64,000 bases of DNA, from assembly GCA_963377175.1 (NCBI GenBank), contig CAUJNA010000596.1:62001-126000 (forward strand). Direction: 5' to 3'. The number at the start of each line of letters is the position of its first letter. Within the stretch, counting starts at the first letter, position 1. This document shows positions 24,181 through 56,735 of the stretch, in pieces. The DNA is from Effrenium voratum (lineage: Eukaryota > Sar > Dinophyceae > Suessiales > Symbiodiniaceae). Under the pieces are notes generated by a model. That model was not told the DNA's origin. It was given only the letters and a program-made list of their open reading frames with translations, and did no database searches. A program made the translations under genes and the position numbers.

Positions 24181-24397
24181 ATGTATACGTACATGTACTC
24201 AAAGCAGAACAGAAGGACAATCAGCTTCTCTGCACAATGAGCCCAATGCCCCAGTTTTGAGCCCGGCTGAGGTCGGCGGGTCGCCCGCTCAAGGCCGGGC
24301 GGCGGAGGCGGATCCGGCAGATGTGTCGGCGCCAGCGCCAGCCGCAGCGCCAGCGCCAGCCGCAGCGCCGCTAGTGGGGAGCCTTAGAGTCCATTGA
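17909..24397 (+). CDS. R3H-domain protein (gene span, 5' end unresolved)
   Basis: The exons 21399-21487, 22074-22175, 22670-22712, 23454-23573 and 24272-24397 join in one frame (480 bases, stop TGA at 24395-24397). They encode a short acidic/Leu-rich lead-in, then an R3H domain with the signature Arg-x3-His (R-C-A-V-H), the following G-L-A-H-R-L-G-L helix and the G-G-R-L-L-C-V-T-R strand, and finally an Arg/Ala- and Ala/Pro-rich tail. R3H domains bind single-stranded RNA or DNA. Four weaker phase-0 exons (17909, 18810, 19359, 20770) extend it upstream. Because the DUF72 block ends in phase 0 with no stop found, the two blocks could be one fused gene; equally, an undetected last exon and a new start may lie in 16.5-17.9 kb. 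Confidence 0.75.
18590..18632. repeat. GT microsatellite
   Basis: (GT)n of about 24 bases with GTGAGTGCGTG tail. Homopolymer C (18442-18456) and CCCTCC runs (18757-18797) flank it; all lie in intron sequence. Confidence 0.9.
18810..18863 (+). CDS. Candidate exon of R3H gene
   Basis: CTGAAG|G acceptor; D-P-A-G-P-Y-L-D-A-A-R-Q-R-R-K-A-Q-K, then AAG|GT. The 3' end could also be 18841 or 18854, where GC donors occur. Phase 0 start. Confidence 0.55.
19359..19430 (+). CDS. Candidate exon of R3H gene
   Basis: CTCCAG|G acceptor, W-L-G-L-E-L-E-Q-E-K-R-L-F-C-S-L-N-W-S-N near its end, AAT|GT donor in phase 0. The same frame is open back to 19286, and a later acceptor exists at 19395, so the start is uncertain. 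Confidence 0.5.
20770..20796 (+). CDS. Candidate micro-exon of R3H gene
   Basis: GCCAAG|G acceptor, D-L-S-S-G-F-D-Q-E, GAG|GC donor, phase 0. The frame continues open to about 20990, so this may be only part of a longer exon. The rest of 19431-21398 shows no other assignable feature except G runs near 19865 and 20670. Confidence 0.4.
21399..21487 (+). CDS. R3H gene exon, lead-in to domain
   Basis: TTTCGAG|G acceptor; A-L-E-L-R-L-R-G-L-G-C-D-D-R-L-A-L-K-G-L then D-K-D-A-A-V-V-S-V. Ends inside a Glu codon before a GA donor at 21488 and joins in phase to the R3H exon. Confidence 0.75.
22074..22175 (+). CDS. R3H domain exon
   Basis: GGGCAG|G acceptor; Q-R-R-I-R-R-V-V-L-R-L-E-E-Q, then R-C-A-V-H (the Arg-x3-His signature) and G-L-A-H-R-L-G-L-C-N-S-S-R-R. 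The donor is GA at 22176 (or GC at 22173). A GT microsatellite starts at the second intron base. A 287-codon minus-strand frame covers this exon and is judged antisense. Confidence 0.85.
22178..22201. repeat. GT microsatellite abutting a splice donor
   Basis: (GT)12 beginning two bases after the end of the R3H exon, so the donor region is itself part of or next to the repeat. Confidence 0.95.
22670..22712 (+). CDS. R3H domain exon, last strand
   Basis: CGATAG|G acceptor; A-D-V-D-G-G-R-L-L-C-V-T-R-K, the terminal beta strand of R3H. AAA|GC donor in phase 0. The GC-rich frame stays open to about 22768. Confidence 0.8.
23454..23573 (+). CDS. R3H gene exon, Arg/Ala-rich
   Basis: CTGAG|G acceptor, 40 codons beginning A-P-A-E-A-S-P-Q and ending D-V-L-K-W-K-P-L-R-Y-K before a clean AAG|GTATGG donor. 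Likely disordered, basic tail. Confidence 0.8.
23996..24017. repeat. AC microsatellite
   Basis: (AC)n in the R3H intron 23574-24271. Confidence 0.95.
24141..24189. repeat. AT microsatellite, self-complementary
   Basis: (AT)n with a central TATTATA break and CATATA/TATGTA ends, so the block is nearly palindromic. Confidence 0.92.
24272..24397 (+). CDS. R3H gene terminal exon
   Basis: GCTGAG|G acceptor, 41 codons and a TGA stop. Contains an Ala/Pro repeat (A-P-A-P-A-A-A-P twice, 24330-24372) and ends L-V-G-S-L-R-V-H. Phase matches the previous exon. Confidence 0.8.
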   Translation, partial: VGGSPAQGRAAEADPADVSAPAPAAAPAPAAAPLVGSLRVH

Positions 24398-27135
24398 AGC
24401 CTGCAACTTCTCTTTGACTTCGTCTTTCTTTTTGGTTTTCCTTGTGATTTTCCTTCAAACCAACCCGAAGAAGGGTACCCTCAACAGAGTGACGGACCCC
24501 TTTGAACCACCATGGAGGGGAATCTTTGTTGGCACTATGGATAATTCAATTCCCCCTTTCATGGGTTCCAACCGACTCCTCGACTTGACCGGTTCCACGT
24601 TAGGTGCACTGCAAACCCGCATTCGGCTCCTTTCCAACCCCAAAGGTCTCAAGGCTCGTATAGCCTCGTATTGGTCATTTTCTTGGGGAAATCCCTGGGA
24701 ACCATGTGAGAACCGCAGCGATTCCGCGAGGAGAAGGAGTAAAACCGATTGCGCTTCTAGGGTTCAAAGGGGTTGGAGGTCGGTCTGCCCATGCCCCAAA
24801 ACGCGGCGCACTGTACCAAGGAAACCATGTAGCGTTCTTTCCCGAAAGCGTATGTTACAGTTGCAAAGCACAAACACAAGGAAGAAGCAAAGAGTAAGCC
24901 GCTGAGAGTGGTGACACACACACACACACACGCACACTGCCAAGTACAACCAAAAACAAAGGCAGATCCACCACAAGTAGAGCTTGCAAGATGGTTTCCA
25001 CTGCAACCAAACCACTACACTCACATAAAAAGGCAAGGTGTTGAGGTACTGTAGGGGTATATTAAACACATATGCCGTCATTAAATAGACGTGACCCCAA
25101 GTGCATTCTGGGCAGTGGTTTGTTTGGGCCTGCTTGATAGAAACAGTCGGGGTGTACCCTGTCAAGGAGTTGTGGGTTCCCTTATTTCCTTTGCCAATGA
25201 GTTATGGATTTATGGATTCCCTTGTTTTCTGTTTGTGAATCATAGTAGTTTGCATAGATGTATATGCACAACCACACCCCAAGAACCGCGAAGAACTCTT
25301 GAGAGCCTCATACCCAAAAAGCTGGCGATGCTACCCTTCCAACAAAACATTGGGGCCCTCCTTGAGACTATCATGGTCTTCCAACACCTCGTGCACTTCC
25401 ATTCCTTTGAAGGAGGATACTTATACATTTAAACATACGAGCAATCATATTCTAGCCAAGCAAGAGTGTGCCTGCGCATGCTGTACTTTTGCCAGGCATC
25501 TCTTGTCAAGTCAATGCGCCTCAAAATGCCAGGGAGGCTATTTCTGTGCTTTTTCTCCGAGGCTCCAAAGCGATTTTCCGACACGCCGACTCGTGCGCCT
25601 GCGCCAAGTGCCGTGGCTCGGCGTGTGCATCTTAACATTGCCAGGCTTCGCCAGGAAAGTAGCCGGCACAATTTACGTTGGCAAGCAATGGGGAGACAGT
25701 ACCTACTTTCACCCCAGCGCAACCTTTTCGCCCAGTTGTTCCTTCATATTCTATTTTGACCGCTCCAAGCGAAATGAGTGCTAGTGGGTTTTGTGGTTTC
25801 GGGTTCCTTTTGCCAAGAAGGATATTGCCATAGCACGTGTCCCTTTGCGGAGGATCAAAGGCGAAGCGCTGGTTTTTGAGTTTCCAAGATTGCAAATTTA
25901 GATCCACTAGGCGCAGGTTCTACGTGGTGCCTCTATAAATCTTCACCGGTTCATTGTGCAACATTGGGTTTTGGGGTCATTTTCTTTGATGTCCCCTTGA
26001 AAGAAGGTGACAAAGTCGTCGTTGGCTGGGTTTCCCACTCCCACTTGGATATACTTGGTGCTTTTCAGCCGTCCCCTTAGGTTTTATGTTTTAGGGTTTA
26101 GTGGTCGGGTTTCCATTTAACCCACTAGAAGTTAAGAGAGCTTGTTAGCAGGGGATCTGAGGACAGCCAGGCGGACCATGTGTCTTTTCTGAGGCTACCC
26201 TTCTTAGACTTGCATACGGACACCAAAGGACTGCCTTTTTTTTGGTGGGCGTGTCCAATGTTAGACACTCACACGGGGTGGATTTAGGAGCAATCAGGGA
26301 CTCAGGGCATCCCTTGGAAGCCAAGTCCCCAGGAAACAGCCAGGGTTTGTTTAATGTACTCCCGAAGGTGCGACCTAAAAGCTTTCCCAATGAAAGCAGC
26401 CTTGGGCCCGAGGTAAGTGAATTGTTGCGATTCACAACATGGTGGCAAGAGCTACGTTGCATCTTCACTAAGCAAGTCAATTACTTGTTCTCAGTTGTTG
26501 GAATATGTTTGAACTGCCCCGACCCAACCATGCCTGTGAACAAGGAGAATCAAGCTTTTTGGTGAGCCGGTGGTGCACTCACATTGGCCAGAGACGTTTG
26601 GGTCACCTTGGGAGAAGGAAAGTCACTGGTGTGACCGCCTGGTTTTAGCTTCGGGGCGAATTAACTACGCACATTTTGAACACCCGACCACCCCATTCTA
26701 ACATTTAGGCCCTTGCAGTATCTGTGGCGTTTTTTGTTTAGCAATCCCCGTTGTGTCGCCCTGTCAGTGTGACACATCATGGGCAAGGTGATGCCGGAAA
26801 ACCCGAGATCAGTCACGCAAGTATTTACTTTGATTCAGTGTTAGCAATACTGGGTCCCGCAAGCTGAACATTTTCAGGGGATCTGTACTTTAAGCCAGCA
26901 GCTAGAGGATAGTGCGGAGGAAATCACCAATACAAACTTCAGACGAGCTACTGTTAAAGAATAACAGCTAGCTTCGGCCAGCTGATCAAGGGGTTTGTGT
27001 CCTTTGCATTTCCTCCAAACATGCACCCCAACACCGAGGCCCCCCGTATTTGCGCCCAAGCTATTTTCAGGGGACTCATTTTTAAGCCAAACTCTCGTCC
27101 TTGCCCCCCCAAGCGAAGCGTTCGGCATCCACCAG
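24398..27135. other. Region between R3H stop and first photolyase exon
   Basis: Should contain the intergenic spacer and the start-codon exon of the cryptochrome/photolyase gene. Seen: an AC microsatellite (24914-24932) and a GC-rich island at 25561-25645 with a CGAG|G acceptor reading A-P-K-R-F-S-D-T-P-T-R-A-P-A-P-S, a weak candidate for an upstream exon. No promoter motif or spliced-leader site was recognised. Confidence 0.4.
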
Positions 27136-50543
<23,408 letters not shown>

Positions 50544-50629
50544 GCGCCCGGCGCGCCCAAAGCCCTTGTTGGTCAGCCCTTTGGTTTAAATGGTCATGAT
50601 TTTTTAACAGGGAACCACCTCAAAAGCCA

Positions 50630-50661
50630 TTGGTGGACATCATTTCGGTGGGGATTCATGT
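50630..50661. repeat. Dispersed repeat C, copy 1
   Basis: TTGGTGGACATCATTTCGG then TGGGGATTCATGT, with the last 18 bases repeated in tandem; near-identical copy at 56703-56735. Confidence 0.8.
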
Positions 50662-51154
50662 TCGGTGGGGATTCATGTGCATGAATGGGTCTTTGCAAGG
50701 ATTAGCCTTCTTCCGCAGTGTAACCCCCGACTTGACGCCTGGCTTGAACATGGACACAACAAGGTCCTTTCAGACATGACATTCTTGGCTGACTTCCATG
50801 CCTCGTCCTTTTTTGCATTTCCTTGGCAGGGCGCTTTTACGAACGGGTCTCAAATGGTTTCGAACAGGGCCATGGGCCGCGGAAAGGAGATGTTTGTTGC
50901 CACTTCCGTGATACCATAAAGCGCGAAAGGAGCTCTTGGGAGGGCCATCCAGGTTTGCTGCAGACGTGGAGTTGTCGTTCCGACGGTTTTGTCGAGGAAT
51001 CCTCGAACAAGGGTCATGAGAAGCATACCATCAGTGGAGAGTTTCCGTACCGGCCCTGGAAACTCCCTCTTTTGGAGCCCCAAAAACATGACGACCCATA
51101 CGGAAAAGAAGGCACTTGAATACCGTGGAACAGAAGCGACCCCCGACTTCTGAT

Positions 51155-51180
51155 TTGCCATGTGTGTGTGTGTGCGTGTT
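51155..51180. repeat. GT microsatellite
   Basis: (GT)n with one GC interruption. The surrounding 50544-51200 has no assignable gene. Confidence 0.9.
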
Positions 51181-51204
51181 TGGTTTCTCTTCAACTGCGT
51201 TGAC

Positions 51205-51429
51205 AGGGTCCTCATGAAGAAAGGCCCCAAACCAGAAAAAGCAGAAACACCAAGAAACCAGGGTCCTCCACAAAAAGGGTGACCACCATCATCTGTTTCC
51301 TAGACCCGGGTTTTCTGGTTTTTCTGTTTCTTTCTAGGTTTGTTGGATTTTCTGGTTTGGGGCCCTTCTTCATGAGGACCCTGGTTTTCTGTTTTTTTCT
51401 GGTTTGGGGCCGTTCTTCATGAGGACCCT
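51205..51429. repeat. Inverted plus direct repeat cluster
   Basis: A 35-base unit (GGTCCTCATGAAGAAAGGCC and beyond) at 51205-51240 is repeated in inverted orientation at 51348-51382 and again at 51396-51429, giving one inverted pair and one direct pair. Possibly a fold-back element. Confidence 0.85.
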
Positions 51430-51744
51430 AGTTATTGTTGTTTTTGGTTGTTTGAAGGGATAGAGCTGAACAACCCAACACAACTCAGGGAAAACCATCC
51501 AACACAACACTGGAACACCACCAAGAACAAAACCTTCTAGCAAAAACCAGCACTTCTTCTCTGGGCTGTGTTTCTTGGTTTTCTCGAGTTTTGTTTTATA
51601 CTGGTTGGTTTTCCTACGAGTTTCTTGTTTTCTGGCATATCCTATTTTGGGCAGGTTTGGCACTGCCGTGATTAAGCCATCTTGGGGCCACAGTGAACGG
51701 GTATGACCAGTGAACTAGATGTTGAATGTTAAGTTTGAATTCAA

Positions 51745-52275
51745 CACTCCTTTTCAAGCTCCTGATACAGCTCTGTTGAAAGCTCCTTCCTTAGAAGGCT
51801 CATTGTACAAAGCTCCATATAAGACTCCTCATAAGGCTCCTGTAAAGACTCCTTTTGAAGCTCGTTATACAGCTCTTCTATGTCATTGCTCCATATAAGG
51901 ATCGGAATTCCTTATAAAGCTGCTTGCAAAGCTCCGAAGCTCACTTGGCTGCTTATAAGACTGTTTGAATGAAGCTTCAAATACAGCTCCTTACACGACT
52001 CATCATAACGATCCGTTCAAGGGTCCGTGAAGGCTCCTTGTACAATTCCTTGCAAAGATGCTTGTACAGCTTCTTTTAAGGCTCATGATAAATGCTCTTT
52101 GTAAGGGTTATTGCAAAGCTGCATATAAGACTCCTTATACATTTTATAATGCACATGTTAAAGTTCTTATAAAGCTCGTTATGCTCCTTCCAAAGCTGCT
52201 TATGGGGCTCCTTGTACAGCTACTGTCAAAGCTCCGTAAAAAGCTTCCCTTCAAAACTCCTTGCACGACTCCTAA
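51745..52275. repeat. Degenerate 12-bp minisatellite
   Basis: About 40 diverged units around CTCCTTATAAAG (for example CTCCATATAAGA, CTCGTTATACAG, CTCCTTTTGAAG). The 12-base period keeps a weak 79-codon frame open near 52058, which I regard as by-product. Confidence 0.88.
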
Positions 52276-52540
52276 TACCAAATTGGATCCCAATTGAGGT
52301 TTAGCCGATGTTTAAAGGAAGACAGTTTAGTTGGATTTCTATATTGAATGAGCATGGAAAGGAGAAGTCCTTTCCATATGTGATGTCAAACTAACATCAA
52401 CAAGCAGAACGTGATAAGAATTTAATAAGGCACGAGTTCCATTAGACTTCTATCTTCCGTGCTGTCCATGAATGAATTTGAGTAAGGGATTTGTTCAAAT
52501 ATATTTGCTGTATCAATTAGATTTGGGGGGCAAGAGCATA

Positions 52541-52592
52541 TCTATATATATATATATTATGCATATTATGCATATCTATATACATACACATG
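52541..52592. repeat. AT-rich TATA/TGCATA repeat
   Basis: (AT)n followed by TATTATGCATAT duplications. Confidence 0.85.
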
Positions 52593-52645
52593 GCCGAAAG
52601 GACTCCTGAATCGGACCGCCGACCCAACTGCCGGCCTTGCTTCAG

Positions 52646-52698
52646 GCCGCGATGCGCAGCGGGTGAATGATGCCGGCCGCGAAGTTTTCGAGGAGGAG
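52646..52698 (+). CDS. Candidate exon, unknown family
   Basis: CTTCAG|G acceptor; R-D-A-Q-R-V-N-D-A-G-R-E-V-F-E-E-E; GAG|GT donor. GC-rich island in an AT-rich setting. The minus strand is also open over a 180-codon frame (52517-53059), so orientation is not certain. Confidence 0.4.
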
Positions 52699-53160
52699 GT
52701 GGGGCGGAGGTTTCGGATTCCGTGTTCGTCGAGGCGCGGTCCAAAACGGGCCAAAACGGGTACGATTTGTTGGAAGCGGGAATTGAGGCTGGGTAGGGTA
52801 GCGCTAGTTGGGGTTTGGACCATGGCACATGAGGTGTGTCTCCGAAACTAAAACGGGGCGATGTTCCCTTTGGATTCAAAGATGGAAGGGTTCCCATTCC
52901 CTTGAAACCAGTGAGATCTTCGTTGCTATGTATGTCTTCGGGCGAAACCGGAAACGAGGACTCGAAGCATGACTTGTCAAGCACCTTGCCAACTGTTCCG
53001 CCGCCTGCATTTGCTTCAACATCGAATTGAAAGTTCTTGCAAACATAAACGGACATCAAGAACTAAATAGCAATTGCAAGAGTAGTGGCCAGAGTGCATG
53101 CACTTTCTGGATGTGTTGACAATCAGCTTCGACGGTTTTACCTGACAATGTTGTAAGATG

Positions 53161-53311
53161 CGATCGAAGCGGCAGCTTTAATAACATTGTCAGGACCGAT
53201 ATTAGGCGGAAGCATGCAGGTGACAGCGGACGTTGGAGAGACTTTAGCAAAGAAGACAAAGGAAATATTTGTTGTGGCTTCGTCTCGCAGCGCGCTCTAC
53301 CCCAACTGGGC
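53161..53311 (-). CDS. Candidate minus-strand exon, unknown family
   Basis: Minus frame of about 50 codons reading A-L-R-D-E-A-T-T-N-I-S-F-V-F-F-A-K-V then S-P-T-S-A-V-T-C-M-L-P-P-N-I-G-P, ending I-V-R before a canonical CAG|GTAAAA donor and an in-frame stop. Protein-like, but unlike the other exons it does not follow the AG|G rule and is less GC-rich. A further minus stretch N-F-Q-F-D-V-E-A-N-A-G-G-G (near 52975-53031) could be the next exon. Confidence 0.35.
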
Positions 53312-53608
53312 CTTTGAGGAATGAAAGACTCTCACGTCCGCTCGTTAACTCGCTCACACCTGTCTATCAGCATCCCACCAATGAAAACTCTGGGAGCTAA
53401 GATAGACAGGAGAGAGTTAGGAAAGGATATGGAAAGGACGAGCGAAGCGAAGGGATGCTTCTGCCTTCCCTCCCACGACTCGCAAATAAAGGGACTGTGA
53501 GGGTGTTTGTTTCGATACGGATGCATCCCACTTGGTAACATCATGGACGAAATAATTAGAATGTGGTTGCATGTATGAGAACCAGACAAAGCCATGATCA
53601 TAGGATAA

Positions 53609-53631
53609 TCGTGTGTGTGTGTGTGTGTGTG
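53609..53631. repeat. GT microsatellite
   Basis: (GT)n in unassigned sequence. Confidence 0.92.
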
Positions 53632-53934
53632 CACATGATATGCAACATGGACTTTCAATGTTTGGGATTATCGTTTCATTGGAAAACAACGAGTTTGAAC
53701 CTGAGCGCATTTCAGGTGGAGCGCTACGGCCCTGGGCTTTGACGAGACTGTGCACGTGGGACGCCACAGGCGCAAACACGCAGACTCACCAGTTGCTTGG
53801 CAGTTGGCCTTATTTGGCTAAAGGCCTGTGTCTTGCCCAGAGTCCATGGTGGTTGCTTTCGTTTGGTTTCCCTTTAAACCGCCCCAAGGGCACCCTCAAA
53901 CACGACACCCAAAGCCTTTGGCCTTTTCCGCACG

Positions 53935-54060
53935 CGTCCCAAGAGCAGCTTTTCCGGATTCTGCGAATCAGAGCACTTGCATCCGGCACGAATCAGATCC
54001 ACATCCCGATCTGCCGGCACCATGTATTCCCGGCACGCATGCGAAGCGATGCCCAGTAGC
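53935..54060. other. Coding-like island, strand undecided
   Basis: Plus reads E-Q-L-F-R-I-L-R-I-R-A-L-A-S to a TAG; minus reads H-A-C-R-E-Y-M-V-P-A-D-R-D-V-D-L-I-R. Both look plausible and no family is recognised. Confidence 0.3.
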
Positions 54061-54086
54061 CTAGTAGATTCCACAAATGGGTCAGT

Positions 54087-54088
54087 GT

Positions 54089-54120
<32 letters not shown>

Positions 54121-54122
54121 AC
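54087..54122. repeat. AC microsatellite
   Basis: (AC)n with a CGCAC interruption. Confidence 0.93.
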
Positions 54123-54842
54123 ACATGTCTCACGTGGAAAGCCCGTTCAGTTTTCTCCAAAGCGAATCGCCCAACCGAAGGCCCAGGGTCCAAACCACAG
54201 AAAGGTTGGCTTGTATAACCCAACCATGGTGACCGGCTGTCCTCGATGTATGATGCGTTCGGTTGGACACTTTTGGACCCAGACAACATAGGTCCAAAGA
54301 GGCCCAGAACGTCAGTTCTATGGACCAAAAGTGCTTTGCTGGGTGAAGGACCAAACCGGACGCCATCCGGCCCGACTCACCGATGCAGCGAGGAGGTGGG
54401 TGATCCTGTCACGGGGTCTGTGATGGTTTCCTCAAAAACCTGCTGGGGTGAAATAGGCCTGATTTAGGAATGCATGGGGGACCCCTAGTACAGTGAGTGG
54501 TTTTGGGATGTACCAGCTTATCCATGATGATGGTCCCTTACCTCAGGTTCCTTGTTTCCAGTTAATGAATTCCAGTATTTAGTGCACATTTGTCCATATA
54601 GGTCTTCACAGGAACAAGCTGTCTTAAGTAAGTTCAGGCAAACGGACATGAATTCCCATGTAAAACATGCCCGCCAAAGGGGCCAAAGCAAAATCCACAC
54701 TTATGCGGGGGACTGGTCATTGTTTCGGTGGCTTAAACATAGCCTTTTGGACAGAGCAAATGCAAGCACGTGCGAAATGAGTTTCTTTAAATGGGACCAA
54801 AGAGGGACCCCTGTTGGTTCAATCTGAAAAGGACACCCTGCG

Positions 54843-55207
54843 CATAGTAAGCACTCACACACCTGCTCGCTTACACACTTTCGTGACTACACACACGCGC
54901 TTACGCACACATACACGCATACACACCTAAACACTGACACCCTTACACAGTTAAACGCTGAGCAATTGCACACTGACACACTGACACACTGACGCACTTG
55001 CACACTTGCAAACTTGCACACTTGCAGACACTTGCACTTTCACACGAACACTTGCACTTTCACGTACACTGACACACCCACACCTCGCAGACTTACGCAC
55101 ACTTCCACGCTGGCACAGTCTTACACACATGACCATGTGCAACAGCACGCACGCATCCGTTCGCACACACGCACACGCAGGTTTGCAAGCACACGCACAC
55201 GCATACT
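54843..55207. repeat. Degenerate CACTTGCA/CACACTGA repeat
   Basis: About 365 bases of irregular 10-12-base units (ACACTTGCAC, ACACTGACAC, TTTCACACG) that open Thr/His-rich false frames. Confidence 0.8.
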
Positions 55208-55324
55208 ACCCAATTGGAGCCTCTCAAAGTCAGAGTTGCCAGTTTCGTCGCAACCATTCTGCAAGAGCATCAGGGAAACCTCGTGATGTTTGGTGTGTGG
55301 CTGCTTTGGTTACAAGAAGCTCAG

Positions 55325-55424
55325 GCTGCGCAAAGCTCCCGCCCGCCGGCGCTGGGAAGCGCCGCGCTCCTGGGACTCCTCGCATCGAGAGCGCGCGCGC
55401 GCGCGCGCCCTGGCGGAGCCGGAG
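55325..55424 (+). CDS. Candidate exon, Arg-rich
   Basis: GCTCAG|G acceptor; L-R-K-A-P-A-R-R-R-W-E-A-P-R-S-W-D-S-S then H-R-E-R-A-R-A-R-A-L-A-E-P-E; GAG|GC donor. Contains a (GC)9 run at 55389-55407. Very GC-rich third positions; family unknown. Confidence 0.45.
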
Positions 55425-55698
55425 GCCGACCCGCGGGGGGTTTTCGGGCCGCGGCTTGGAAATCGGCTTCGGCTTCCATCTGACTGCTGGGGTCATACAC
55501 CAAAAAGGGAGGTGTGAAAAAGGCGGGACAAATCCCAGGGCCTTTCAGGTTTCAATCGCGGGGTGGATGACAGTTGCCGGGGGTTCTGAAGGCTCAGTTT
55601 CAACGGGTTGATTGTTTTAAGCATCAGCTGTTGCCATCCAGTCTCAGTGCCTCAAGATCAACGAACCAGTGAACCAGCGGCTCCCTGGCCATGTCAAG

Positions 55699-55746
55699 GG
55701 GTCTGCAATTGAAATCGCGCTTGCTTCTGAGATGCTGCCCAGACAG
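55699..55746 (+). CDS. Candidate exon, unknown family
   Basis: GTCAAG|G acceptor; G-S-A-I-E-I-A-L-A-S-E-M-L-P-R-Q; CAG|GTAACA donor, phase 0. The same frame is open and protein-like upstream to about 55631 (A-I-Q-S-Q-C-L-K-I-N-E-P-V-N-Q-R), so the exon may be longer. Confidence 0.5.
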
Positions 55747-56290
55747 GTAACAACTTGGGAAATTGGTTCCTCTCGGGACAAAAGCTTGTGTTGGTTTGGA
55801 CGGAGTCAACATACTTTGCGAACACAGAATCAGCAGCTCGTGTTTTCTCTATCGGGTTTACCTTGAACCGATATACTGTGAAGCTCGTGGCTCACGGCGG
55901 CCATTTAGGTCAGTTTGGTTGAAGATACTGTAGATGGCTGGATGCTTGGCTTTGATCATGTGGAGTCCATGGTAGTTTTCATCCAAATGGACACATATAG
56001 GTCCTGTTGTAGTGTTGGCGCATCTTTTTGAGGGACCACCAACCCGTTGCGCCCCCAGTTGCCCAGTGGTGCCCATTTTTCCTCTTTTTTGTTAGTAAGG
56101 GTTCCCCTTTAAACTCAACCAAAGAAGAAGAAAGAAGGGAAAACAACAACAATAATTATATAAAAAAATATAGTAATAATAAGAATAATAAACACTAAAC
56201 ACATCATATGCCCTTTTTTCGCATGGAAATCCACTGGGCATCTGAGACCCCTTGTTCAACCCCCCAACTAGAAGGTGTTGACACGGCCAG

Positions 56291-56360
56291 GGGGCCCGCT
56301 GACCGCGGGGCGGTTGTCGGTGCTTTCCGCGTGCCGGTGCTTTGGCTTCGGAGAGAAATG
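56291..56360 (+). CDS. Candidate exon, unknown family
   Basis: GGCCAG|G acceptor; G-P-A-D-R-G-A-V-V-G-A-F-R-V-P-V-L-W-L-R then R-E-M; ATG|GA donor, phase 0. Hydrophobic strand-like core. Confidence 0.5.
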
Positions 56361-56702
56361 GATGCTGCGACAAGGGTTGGCTCCTGGACCCCCAGAAAAC
56401 CTGTCCTATGGGGGTGGGGGCTCTAGAAATGACCAAAACGAAACATCCGATCAAAATCAGCCAGAGGTTGATCAATCCGGGGGTTCCATCACTCTCGCAA
56501 AACTGATTGTTTGACGTGTTGGCCCCCTTTTTGGTCCATGTTTGGTCATGACAGGACGCCAAAAGGTCAACCTTCTCTTTCCAGGCCCCTTCTCCTTCCA
56601 GGCCCTTTGGGCAAGAGAGTACACGAACGAGTGCGCAAACCTCCTTTGGGAAGTTTGAACCCGTTAATGCATAAATGGATATGAATTTTGATAAGATACT
56701 CT

Positions 56703-56735
56703 TTGGTGGACATCGTTTAGGTGGGGATTCATGTC
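56703..56735. repeat. Dispersed repeat C, copy 2
   Basis: TTGGTGGACATCGTTTAGG then TGGGGATTCATGT, matching 50630-50661 with two or three differences. Confidence 0.8.
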
